From Carex sylvatica (Eukaryota; Streptophyta; Magnoliopsida; Poales; Cyperaceae), in contig CAXKVR010000040.1 in assembly GCA_964058845.1 (NCBI GenBank), forward strand, positions 186,001 through 250,000: a stretch of DNA of 64,000 bases. Reading direction: 5' to 3'. Positions 22,249 to 33,700 of this stretch are shown here, piece after piece. Every line of letters starts with the position of its first letter. Within the stretch, counting starts at the first letter, position 1. The notes beneath the pieces are model-generated. The model made no database searches and was not told the DNA's origin. It saw only the letters and a list, made by a program, of their open reading frames with translations. A program made the translations under genes and the position numbers.

Positions 22249-23439
22249 CACTCTCTCTATATATATATACATCCGAACTTATAATTTTTCTTTAAGAACA
22301 GAACACTTTCTGAATTTCTAATATATACTTTTTTAATTATAACTCATATTGCTCTAGTTGATACCGTTGACTAATTGAGAGAAAATAAGTAAAATATTGG
22401 TGTGACTTAATTTGGATAAATATTTTAACTAAGTAGTTTTTTATTTACGCAACGCACGAGTTATATACAACGTTATTTTGATTCTATAATATGTACGCTG
22501 CATGAATTAGCAACTACCATAACAAAATCTTCACCCCTTAGTTTAGACAATAACAAGCTTCATAAAATGAAAATGAACAACAATTACAAGTATTTTTTTT
22601 AAATCCATCTTTTGAATTATGAAAAATTAAAAAAACTAGATTTTCTGAGTTTTAACAATATAAATATATTCATTTAAAAAAAAATATAAATATATTGGGA
22701 AAAAAATAGAAACATTCTCTGTCAAATTAAGAAAGTAAAGTAAATAATAATGTGTTTTTAGTACTGCCTAAAGATACAATTTCTATGAAGTAATACAATT
22801 GGGGTACACATTTTGGCAGAGCTATTTTTAATTCATACATAACAGATATCATGTAGAGAGTTGTTTTGAACTCTATTACAGTGCTATGTATGAATAAAAA
22901 CAACCCTATCAAAATGTGTATCCTACAATTGTTCTGCCAATTTGAACAATTTTTTTTTTTTGAAATAAAAGATAAAAGTCTAGCCTACCAGCTTTTTTTC
23001 AACCTCTATTTATATTATAAAAAAATTTATACTTTGTGAGTTTCGAACTCATAATTTTTCACATGAGAGTTAGGCTGTGCTCCAGAACCTGCCGTGCAGA
23101 GGAAGGGGACGGGAGACGAAGGAAGGGGACGGGAGACGAACTCATGTTACTCCGTCTACATCTCGAATCGGGGGTACGAATTTCGGAAGCTTTCAACGTA
23201 GAGTTACCCCTGCAACAGTAGCATTTCCCCTTCCTTTCCTCTTCGATTTTTTCATTCTGGAGCGAGTAACCGTGGCGAACAACTCCGGTCTGCCTTCGTC
23301 TCCCCTTCCTTTCCTTTAATGAGAGGTTTACCCTCCGTTGTGGAGCATAGTCTTATGTGTCTTTGTCACTAAACTAAATGCTGATTCTTATAAAATGTTC
23401 AAGTGAGGCTGTGGTGTGGGAATGGGATGTTTCTTCTCC
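22249..23439. other. AT-rich intergenic with one GC-richer island, no gene recognised
   Basis: From 22250 to 23060 there is only AT-rich sequence with poly-A/T runs. At 23080-23325 there is a GC-richer island with a 22-bp tandem duplication (GAAGGGGACGGGAGACGAAG twice) and repeated CCCCTTCCTTTCC. It contains overlapping short ORFs without family resemblance. It may be a captured 5' leader fragment. Confidence 0.3.
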
Positions 23440-24510
23440 GAAATTTTTATTAATAGCATAAAAAAATACCTCTAAAATTAAAAAAATTTACATTTATCCG
23501 AACCACTAAGTCAATCTGTGGCCCATTTAAATAGTGTATTTTTATTTTTAGAAAAAATTGTGAAAATGCCACTCTAAAATTAAAAATCTTCAAATTGCTA
23601 CTCTAAACTTACTTAAATTATAATTTTGCCATTTATATTGTATTAGTCTTGTTAAATTAAATAATGACTAATATACCCTTCTAAAAAAAACACTCTGATA
23701 CATATTATACTAGCCAAGCTATACGGCCTATTGGTACTTGTAGGGACTGTTATATACAGGTTAGTGACTGACTGATACTGCCTTAATTACTGGTATTTGC
23801 TAGACTGTACATATATAGTAACCAGTGCACTAAGCCTGTGAGGCACCAGGGCAGTTGAGGTCTGGGACCAGTATCTCTATACCGGAATTTCCTTGCATAC
23901 AAGCAAAAAATTTACAAATCAAATGTACCTCCTCGAGGCATCTGAAATGAACCGATTCCTTGGGGCAGCTACAAATGCTTCTATATCTTAATCCTATATC
24001 TTCTTTTCCTTTGCTCCCAGTTAGGGAAAAGTAGAGCTGTCGGGTAGGGAACTTTTAGTTTGAAAGAAAGAGGGTTGCTTTGCATGGATACTTCCAGTCG
24101 CAGAAAGAAGAGGAAGAAAAAAAATAAACAGAAATTGAGTAAGAGAATCAATTTTTGGACGAGATTTAGGTTTTTCAAACGACTCGGACTTGTTGCTCTT
24201 TGAAATGAAGAACTAATTTTGAGAATCGTCGCAACTGGAGAAGGAGGCGATTGCATTTGGAGGCGGCGGCGACAGAGCAGTATAGAATCAAAACAGTTGT
24301 ATCAAGAATATAATTTGAAATACAAAAATACATATATCAAAATAGAATTTTTTATTTAAATTTTAATAAAAATAATATAAGAATACAGTATAAATATCAA
24401 AATTACAATTTAAGTAAGTTTAGAGTGGCAATTTGAAGATTTCTAATATTAAAGTGGTATTTTCATAGTTTGAAAGTTTTGAAGTGATATTTTCATAATT
24501 TTTTCTTATT
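23440..24510. mobile_element. Probable MULE-like element with non-TE interior (Pack-MULE candidate)
   Basis: Inverted arms: 23546-23640 (GTGAAAATGCCACTC, AATCTTCAAATTGCTACTC, AAACTTACTTAAATTATAA) pair with the complement of about 24390-24510. An outer GAAATTTTTATTAATA at 23440 resembles the ends of the MULE at 10222 and the foldback at 59945. The interior (about 23690-24300) is more complex and includes a minus-strand ORF from 24256 (MQSPPSPVATILKISSSFQR...) rich in Ser/Arg, then hydrophobic, like the start of an organelle-targeted protein. No target duplication was confirmed and the source gene is not recognised. Confidence 0.5.
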
Positions 24511-25876
24511 TTTAATATTATATATAGTATAAGATATAAGATATTAAAATTAAAGACAAAGAAAAGGGAGGACAAAAGAATAGAAAAAACAATGAAGAAT
24601 CATATTAACTTAACAATAATACATTGTAACTTGAGTAAAAAAGAAAAACTATTGAATTCTTTCAATAAAACTTTAATTATATATATATTTTTTTATAATA
24701 CTAATAAATAAATATAGTACTCAACTATAAAAATATTAAGTTATCTATTGAACTACGCAGAAGATTCTTCTCTATGTATAATATATATGTGTTTCAATAT
24801 ATTTTTAATTTCTATATGTTTTTCAATTAAAAATAAAATAATTTCTAACATTTTTAAATATATGAGTATTAATGCGGTCTAGGTTTAGTCTTAGTTGGGG
24901 TAAAAGAAAATTCGATATCTATCGTAAATATAAGGGGTCTGTTTTGAGATTCGTGGCAATCTGCCAGAGTTAAAGAAAGATCTAGATTTCCTAATATAAG
25001 GTACAGAACTCCGAAAAATGTGACGATCTTTTTTCCTCTCAAAAGTTTCGAAACTCTGTCTGTAGCGGAAAAAAGAACTTATTAAAGATGTAAGATATTT
25101 TTTCCTCTCAAACAGAAGTTCGGAGTAGGTCCGATGCCCATTGGACCTACTTTGGTTCGATAGGTGATCTGGCCATCAAATTTCATCAAAATTCGTGTAC
25201 TCCGTATTAAAATCCGTATAAGTTTTTATCAATTTCCTTGCGCACAGATCTTAATGCTAATCGTACGATGATAGAACTAGTTGAACCTAAAAATAGATCC
25301 AATGCCCATCGGATCTACTCCTATCTCCTCAAACAGAGTCATGGTGCGTACGATGAGTGTGACATGCCCATTCCAAAATTAGGGGATTCTGGACACGTGA
25401 TTCATGTGACACCGACAGTGATAATCTGTCTGACCACGCCACCGACCCACTGGCTTCTTTTTGGTACATTTCACGGAGAAAAGGATATTCCAAAGCATTT
25501 ATTTATATATTTATTTTTACTTACATAAACAATCCATCCAAATTCTAAACAAGGTAGAGAGTAGAGACTAGAGAATAATATAAATTGGCACTTGGCATGT
25601 CGAAGTTTCGGGGCAACAGAGAAAGACAGGATCTCAACCCTCGATCGAGTATGATAACTTTTGTCACTTGTTTACGATAAATCTTGATTTGTACCCATTG
25701 CTGCTAACATGTAAAACAGAGCTACATTGTATACCGGCATTAGTTTCCATGTCATCATATAACGTGCATGCGAAAAGAAATTCAGCCCCAAAGCAAAAAA
25801 ATTAACAAGAATTGTTCCACAGTGGTGAAGTGTCAAATTTACCTCTTCTTCTCAGTTTCACTGTCGAGAGAGGAGA
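24511..25876. other. Intergenic, no gene seen
   Basis: AT-rich up to 24880. From 24890 to 25530 there is more balanced sequence with an inverted pair around TAGGTCCGATGCCCATTGGA (25130) and GATCCAATGCCCATCGGAT (25297). The 96-codon ORF at 25238-25528 has no recognisable domain and overlaps this repeat, so it is not called. Confidence 0.3.
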
Positions 25877-26062
25877 GTTCGCATCTTCTGCATTAACTCA
25901 AAAGATCATATTTTGATTTTAATGCATCTCGATCGTTTGATTGGAATCGGAGCCAATCCAATCCACACCTTGACGCACGGACCCTTTAATATTAGTGTGG
26001 ATCTCAACCGGACAGTTCATTTCTATTAACTCATGTTCCGACAATGCAAAGGATACAAATTC
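25877..26062. mobile_element. Mutator-type MITE, GTATCCTCTG family
   Basis: 186 bp, left end TTCGCATCTTCTGCATTAAC, right end AATGCAAAGGATACAAATTC. Flanks GAGAGGAGA (25868-25876) and GAGAAAAGA (26063-26071) match in 7 of 9 bases. The interior has the TAATATTAGTGTGGATC block of the family, in inverted orientation to the 26.2-kb copy. Confidence 0.7.
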
Positions 26063-26379
26063 GAGAAAAGAGGCACCAATTCAACAGCTTGGACGTCCGG
26101 TGGAACTCCGATGAGATCATATTCTTTTTCCCCGCCCCTTTCTCGTTTCCGTTTCACCTTCTTTATCTTGTCTCCTTCTCTATGAATTTGTATCCTCTGC
26201 TGCTCTGCATTAACTCAAAAGATTAAAAAAAAAATCTTTTGAGTTAATGCATATGGATCGTCTGATTAGCTTCAAGATTCGTACGAATTAGATCCACACT
26301 AATATTAAAAACTATATTTTAGACGAGGGCCGAATGAACTTCGTTTACAATCGGACAGCCAATATGTGTTAACTCAAAA

Positions 26380-29300
26380 CCGTCAGTTGGTGCCTCAGGA
26401 GGTTTGCTTCTGGGATATAATGACTCTCTTTTCACTTTGAATGGTGTTTTACAACTGTGTATGAGCCATTGACTACTGAATCTAGAAGACTTTTTCTTCT
26501 AGAATTAAATGATATATGCTCTTTAGGGATCCATACATGGGTAATTTTAGGTAATTTTAATATGATTAAATGAAGATAGAAAAGATCTGGCAATAGTTAT
26601 AATCATGTAATTAGTAATAGATTTAATTCTTTCATTAGGACTAATGAATTAATGGAAATCTCTTTATCAGATAGAAAGTTTACCTGGACTAGGTCAACTA
26701 ATTATGCCTTCCTTGCACTTTTAGATAGATGTTTTTGCACTAATTCTTGAAATTTACATTATAATTTTTCTAAACTAACATCTCTTCCACGGGCTTACTC
26801 AAATCATACTCCTCTAATTTTAGATACTCAGGCAGTTATTATTTCTCGTACAAAAACAATTAGATTTGATAAGTCCTGGCTTGCTCATGATGGTTTTTAT
26901 GAGTTCGTTGTAACTTGGTGAAGTGAGATCTTCGAATAAGTTGGAAAAAGAAAATGCAAATATTTAGGCAAAAACTTAGAGGTTAGAGTTCTAATGTTAG
27001 GGGTGAAAAGAAAAGAGTCAAAGCTAATTTATTAGCTAAATTAGGATTTTTTTTTAGCATCAAATGGAAGATGATTATCTTTCTGATCATGATTTAGATG
27101 AATGGAAAACTTGTCAGTTAGATTTACATAAATTATATTTAGAAGAGGAACAATATTGGCAACAAAGAGCCAACTTGAAATGGTTTTTAGAGGGTGACTT
27201 CAATACTAAATTTTTTCATGTTATAACCTCAAGTAGGAAAAATAAGAATACCATTAGTAGTCTAGAAATAAACAGAACTATGTGCTTTGATCAATCTATT
27301 ATTCTACGTCACATCACTGAATTTTATAAAAGTTTTATGGGAACCTCTATCCCTCGAATTTTATCATTGCAAGACAATCTATGGTTACCTTCTGAAAATT
27401 TAACATTTGACCAATGTCTCTCTTTACGAGCTCCATTTACTTTAGAGGAAATTAAAACAGTGGTTTTTTCTTGTAATCCTTCTAAGGCTCCTGGGCCAGA
27501 TGGTATAGCTTTTCAATTTTATCAATCTTTTTGAGAAGTTGTTAAGGATGATTTACTAAAGATATTTTTAGCTTTCTACAATCATACTTTAGATGTTTCT
27601 AAATTTAATCTTGCATTCATTTGCTTGATTCCTAAAAAAGATGATGTTATTACTGTGAAGAATTTTAGATCTATTAGTCTCATTAATTGTAGTTATAAAA
27701 TAATTACAAAATTTTTGGCTAATAGATTAGCAGGGGTTATGAATATTTTAATTGACTCCTCTCAGACTGCATATATAAAAAATAGATTAATTTTAGATAA
27801 TATAGTATGTGCACATGAGGTTCTTCATCAGATTAAAGTTAAAAAACAAAAATGTGTTCTATTTAAGCTTGACTTTGAGAAAGCTTTTGATCATGTTGAT
27901 TGAAATTTTTTATTAGAAATTTTACATGGTAGAGGGTTTGGCCATAAATTTATTACTTGAATTAAATTGACACTTGAAGGTAGTCGGACTTGTGTAAATC
28001 TTAATGGTAATTTAGGACTTTACTTTTCATGTAAAAGAGGGGTACGATAGGGGGACCCTCTCTCACATTTTCTTTTCATTTTGGTTACTGATGCTCTTAA
28101 TAAGATTTTACAAAGAGCCAATAGGGTGGATATATAAATGATTTAGGTAACTTTAGAAATTTTGAAAATGTTATGAATTTGCATTTTGCTGATGATACCC
28201 TTCTCTTCCTTAAAGCTGAAAAAGAGGTCCTTATACATATCAAATGGCTATTAGTAGCCTTTGAGAATGCCTCTGGCTTAAAAATAAATTATGACAAAAG
28301 TGAAATGTATCATCTCAACTTGTCTAATTCGGACGGCAATACATTAGCTTCTGTCTTGGAATGTAAGGTAGCTAAATTACCTCTAACTTATTTAGGAGTT
28401 CCTATAAATAATAAATCTCTTAATGATATTGATTGAAAAAATTTGATAGATAAGATTGAAAAGAGATTACAAAGTTGAAAATGTTCTCTACTTTCTTTAG
28501 GAGGTAGAGTAACTCTTTTGAATGATGTACTCTCTGCAATTTCTTTATATTGGATGTCCATATATAGACTTCCAGTGAAAATTAGACATAAGATTGATAA
28601 AATTAGGAGAAAATTTCTATGGTATGGTGAAAATTCTACTAGAAGGAAATATTCCTTAGTAGCTTGGAATATTGTATATAAAGGGAAAGATCAAGGAGGC
28701 TTAGGTGTATTAGACTTAAAACTTATGAATATAGCTTTATTAGCTAAGTGGTGGATTAGATTTGTGGATAATTCTGTTAATGGTAGATGAAAAAGTATTA
28801 TTATAAGTAAATATGGTAGTAAAACAGCTCCTTCTATTTGTTCGCCATTTTGAAAATTCATTCTTAAAAACCATAAGGTAATTAACCTTGGTCTTAACAA
28901 AGAAATTGGAAATAGTAAATCTACTTCTTTTTGGTTAGACAGATGGTATAACGAACATGCATTGCAACACCAATTTTCAAATTTATTTTCTATTGTTAGT
29001 AATAGATTTATCTCTGTGGCAGATGTCTTTGCATCATCACCTTTACAAATGTCTTTTCAAAGACAATTAACAGGTATCTATAGAATTGAATGGCTGACCC
29101 TCTTACAAAAATTTCAGCATTTTACTTTATCTGAACAGTTAGAAGACAGATTAATTTGGAGATGGTCTCAAGATGACATATTTACGGTTCATTCTTTTTA
29201 TAAATGATTAGAATTTGGTGGTATGCCTAATTCTGATTATGATACTATCTGAAAATCTCATTTGCCTCTAAAAATAAAGAATTTTCTTTGGTTGGTCAAA

Positions 29301-29880
29301 AAAGATAAAATTTTAACAAAAGACAACTTATTAAAGAAAGGTTGGCCAGGGAACTTGACTTGTGTTTTTTGTAATTAGTATGAAAGTACTACACATTTGT
29401 TTATTCATTGTTCTTATATTAGAATGATTTGGAATTGGATTGATGTTTATAATAATTTCACTTTTGAGTGTGACTCTTTAGATGATCTATGGATGCTTGA
29501 TGCATCCATCCCTCTAAAGGATAGATTACTGGTTGAATTATTACTTATATTTTATGGACTATTTGGTTAGAACTAAATAGAGTCATTTTTATTGATACTC
29601 AACCCTTGCCTATCAGGTCTATCGGATTTAAGATTATTTATTTAGCAACATTTTGGTGCAAATCAAAATCTGAAAACTCTTTCTTAAAATAAGTCTAATA
29701 CTTTTATCTGATGTTAAGGATCTCTCAGATCAAATAATGGAGGATAAAATTTGGTTGGTATCCATGGCACGGGAGGAAGTGGACCCACTTCAAGCTCTTG
29801 GAGTTGGCAGCCCCCCAAGTCAAATGTCTGGCGAAGATTGGACGGATGAAGACTTATTTGATGATTATTAGTCTTTTCTT
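26380..29880 (+). pseudogene. LINE ORF2: partial endonuclease, reverse transcriptase, zf-RVT
   Basis: ORF2 proteins nick target DNA and reverse-transcribe the LINE RNA. Domain order: an endonuclease remnant (26380-26850; GASGG, FTWTRS, LDRCF, SNHTPL), a linker (SSNVRGEKK, EGDFNTKFFH), and reverse transcriptase. The RT part shows APGPDGIAFQF at 27490, LDFEKAFDHVD at 27870 and the catalytic FADD at 28186. A thumb (LGVPINN, LSLGGRVTLLN) and a zf-RVT segment (WLVKKDKILTKDNL, CVFC, HLFIHC, 29290-29420) follow. The best ORF pieces are 27064-27534, 27625-27903, 28173-28436, 28518-28790 and 28962-29207. Breaks are mostly TGA where Trp is expected: near 26570, 26749, 26919, 27532, 27901, 27958, 28434, 28477, 28788, 28852, 29206 and 29251. 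There are also a few TAG codons (28048, 29376) and frame slips near 26930 and 28135. Confidence 0.92.
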
Positions 29881-30103
29881 ATGCTGGTTGTTTAGCTTTA
29901 GATTTGATTACTTAGAGATCTTTTGTTTGTTTTGTGTAGTTACTATTCCTTTGTTGCTGTTTTTTTGTATGTTTTCTATTTTTGCTATGGTTACTTTTTT
30001 GTTATAGACTTTATCATATTTAGTTTTGATATCTAATTTGAATACCATATCAAGTATGTTTGATTTCAATGAAATCGATGGTACTACCACTACTTTTCAA
30101 AAA
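26380..30103 (+). mobile_element. LINE (non-LTR retrotransposon), 5'-truncated, inserted in a MITE
   Basis: Flanked by a 16-bp target duplication with one mismatch, ATGTGTTAACTCAAAA (26364-26379) and ATGTATTAACTCAAAA (30104-30119). The 5' end starts inside the endonuclease domain (SVGASGGLLL), so reverse transcription stopped short. The 3' end is an untranslated tail of about 400 bp ending in a short A run. It carries most of ORF2, now broken. Confidence 0.92.
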
Positions 30104-30166
30104 ATGTATTAACTCAAAAAAATACTCTTTTGAGTTAATGCAGACGATGCAGGCTCCCTTATCTAT

Positions 30167-30757
30167 TGTATAATTTCTTCAAGCCCCAAACGATGACGGT
30201 TGAGTAATTTTTTACAATATAAGTGATTCATTGAACTGGGTGGTATACTGAATTCTTCTATTTGATTAACAAAATTCAATTTATTATCAATTCTTTTCAT
30301 CTATTTTCTATTGAATTGAAGTTTATTCTCGTTAGTTTTTATTCTGATCAGAGCCTAAATTTCCTATGGAATTTAACAAAAGCCTATTCGCACAAAACAT
30401 AGCAGCAACGTTCTAATATATCTGCAATATTGCTCTGAACTTTGAACACAAATCTGCAAGAACAACTGTATAAGGAAATGACAACAAAACAAGACCTTGC
30501 AAGTCATTTATATTGGGGCTCATTAACATAAAATTAGCAGACTCTTTTCAACAATTAATTAAGCTTACATTTGGCACATGGGTTGAAGTACCACATTACA
30601 CTCAACATCTACTGTACAAGTATGCAGATAATTAAAAGATACTGGCTACATCAGCACCTGACTTGAAGCATCCCCCTATGACAGAGAATTACCAAAAAGC
30701 TGCACACCAAAACTCCCCTAGAAGAAAAGATAAAGAGCTGGGGCAACGGCAGTGAGC
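30167..30757 (-). other. 3' flank / 3' UTR of the HD16-like kinase gene
   Basis: Sequence after the kinase stop codon (30758) on the minus strand. It probably includes the 3' UTR up to about 30400; possible poly-A signals such as AATTAA occur on the minus strand but none is decisive. No other gene seen. Confidence 0.45.
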
Positions 30758-33700
30758 TTATGAAACGGTTCTTCCATAGCACACAGATGCAAGATACAAG
30801 TTCTTACCCCACTTTTCCTGGTGAAATACAAATTTACATGTATCGTAAGAGGAATAAAAAGGCAATTTTATGATGCAGTTTTGAAAATTGCAGCAAGTAC
30901 TTCTTTGGAATGTCTGCAAATAATGCCCCACTACTTGAAACAAGGGTTAGATGTCAACCAAAGAGGTGATTATATTTCCAGTTAAATGTTTTTTCTATTG
31001 ACACCATCAAACTATTTCATGACAAGCTCATTCATATTTACATCCAAAATTCTTCATCTAAATTAACTATATTTAGTTTTTAACTATAGAGTTATGAGAT
31101 AATGGCTCTCTACAAGTTGGGGTAAAATTGTCAGCACTCGATAGAACATCTTCTCGAGTGATCAGACACTAGATTATGCATATCTTCAGAGAAAAGACCC
31201 CACTTGATTGTTATGCATATACACGAGGACACCAAACCTAATTTGAAACCGTACCAGACAATATACTGGTCGCTAAGATATTTAATTTTTGTTCACTGCT
31301 ACCAGAATGTGTTCATGCCGATGTAGCAAACATGTACCATCTCGGTATGAAATAAAAGGATGATAAGGATCAGGATCGTATCCGTACCTTGACATGTTGG
31401 CTGGGGAAAGCAGAGGTACGAAGGGTCTCTTGGGTTTCATCAGCAGGCTTTCTCCTGGGGATGCTTAGAATGAAGGCAGCCTGGTCCCATGTGGCAGCTG
31501 TGGCCGTGATGCGGTATCCACTGTCCCATCTCCTGTGTATTCCTTCACTTGGATACAAGAAATCCAGCTCTACCACCTGAAGATAGTATAAAAATAAGCA
31601 TGCTACTCACAATTTCATTTTAGATACTTCCAGTTTCTACAGAAAACTTTTCCTTATTTAGTAGTTAGTTCTAATAAATGAGAAAAAACATCTGAGAGAA
31701 GCAGAGAAAAAAAGATACAAGAAAACAGACCTGATCAGAGAAGCCAGCATTTCTAGACATGACAACAGCCCATCTGCTTCCAGCAGTTGCCATGGAGGTG
31801 ACATAGAAACCCTCCTTCCATTTCTTGTTTATCCACTTAAAAGGGAACGAGTCACTTACTTTGTATGACTGTTGTGCATATTGCGTGCCTATAGTGAAGT
31901 AATTAATAAATCATCATTCAGAATAACTGATTGTGATTTACGATAACAGGGCTTTTAAAATAAATAGGGCACTTCAGTAATAGCTTACCTTTGGACATTA
32001 CCACCAATGAGCTACCATTGTTTGCCCCAGCAAGTGTAGTTACATAATAATTTTTCTCCCACTGCTCCATTATCCATTCCTATATTAACCAATGAAAACA
32101 ATGTGAAATTCACTCATCGTAAAGGCATCCTAGATTAATTAATAAGTCAATTCTTATAGACAATGATGACCATCGAGTGCATAACCACTACTGTCATCCT
32201 TGGTGAATACAACATACCTTGTGCAGAAAATAAGGGGAGAGTTCATAAACTTGAGCAGAATAACCAGTACCAGCGTCCATAATAAGGGCCCACAGATTCG
32301 TACAAGAGGCCACCGAGCTGATAAAGAGGCCATCTTCGTTTCCCTTGTCTATATGCTGAGACAGCCTTGCATCTGCAACGTTGTAGTGGTACCTACAAGT
32401 ACAGATAAACAGATAAGAGCAATCGAAGATAGATGTATTTTAACAATCATAAACATAACCTTAAACTCTACACAAAGGTATAAATCTATGTTAAATATCA
32501 GATGTAAATTACAAGCACCTTTGTTTCATGGGGCGTCTGGCATTGTAGACGCTGATCCATTGTGTTGCAGGCATGCCCATGCGCACCTTCTTCTTTGGCT
32601 GTTCATCGTCCTCTTCTTCCATTGTTAACCGCCCTCTCTTCTGGCCAACCTGATATATCAGCTGCCACAAAAGAACCATATGCCCTTTATATCAATTTTT
32701 CAAAAACCAGATAAAGACCAAAACCAGATACGAAGAGACCGGTCATGTCAGGTAAAACCTAGGGTCCCTGGTAGTTATACACTAGTTGCTAGAGGGAGGG
32801 AGGAATGAGGGAGGGAGAGAGAGAGAGAGAGAGGACTGCCAAGTTCTTGAAGAGAGAGAGAGATACCTTCTGAGCACCATCAGTGTTAATGGGTCTAATA
32901 TCTGGGTTGGGTCCCACAATGCCATCAAAAAGAGAGATACACTTGGCATAGTTAGGCTCGTCATCGAACTTCAAGTTGACAACATATTCCACAAATTGCC
33001 TGAAAGGCTGGGGGCACCAGCAGCACAAAGATTCGGGGGAAGTTGCCATTTTCTTCTTACACACTAGAAAACCTTTATTCTCTCCCTACAAATTACAATT
33101 GAATTGTATATTAATCAACAAAAGCACACAAAACTATATTAAAAGATAAATTTAAAAACAAGAAGTTCTTTCTGTTTACTACTTTCTATGATCAGCTCAG
33201 TATCCATAATTAACATAATGAACCATTCATTATAAGCTGAAAGTCTAATATATCATTTCAATTTTAATTATTTATTCACTCGATAGGTTTTTAAATTTCC
33301 CCCCTCTCCAAACCTGAAGGGGTCATGGAATATGAAACACACTTTGTAAAATTGAGAATCTATTGGGGATCACCTTAAGATGCTAACAATTATCAATCTC
33401 AATAATAGTAAAAATAGAAGAATAATTATCTACCTGGTAACCCTGCCAAGGAAGGCGGCCTCGAAGAAGGAAAATTAGGGTATAGGCTAGAGATTCCAAG
33501 TCATCTCGTCGGCTTCCTGTTCTCCCCAGATGAGCATGAACACTGGCATAACGAACAGTTCCCCTGAAAAAAAAAAAAAAAATTTTTTTTTCTAATAATA
33601 TATATAATTCACGGCAGCCAATTCAATAATGAATTTACTCGCAATAATCAAATAGATCAGGGAGAATTTAAATGAATACTGGATAACAAACAAAAAAGAA

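Larger units (their letters stand above)
26184..30157. mobile_element. Mutator-type MITE interrupted by a LINE
   Basis: The left part 26184-26379 starts GAATTTGTATCCTCTGC; the right part 30104-30157 ends TTAATGCAGACGATGCAGGC then TCC. Flanking 9-mers CTTCTCTAT (26175-26183) and CTTATCTAT (30158-30166) match in 8 of 9 bases. Without the LINE the element would be about 230 bp and would match the copy at 44843-45060, including the GTTTACAATCGGAC segment. Confidence 0.85.

Noticed and set aside
26044..26226. 60-codon ORF overlapping two MITEs
   Set aside because: Spans MITE ends; no domain.
26380..29880. TGA read as Trp (alternative genetic code or selenocysteine) in the LINE
   Set aside because: Intact host genes in the same window use TGG for Trp, and the pattern is confined to decaying elements. 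Biased mutation is the simpler reading.
32786..33067. Plus-strand ORF over kinase exon 9
   Set aside because: Antisense shadow of the exon, with a GA microsatellite adding length.
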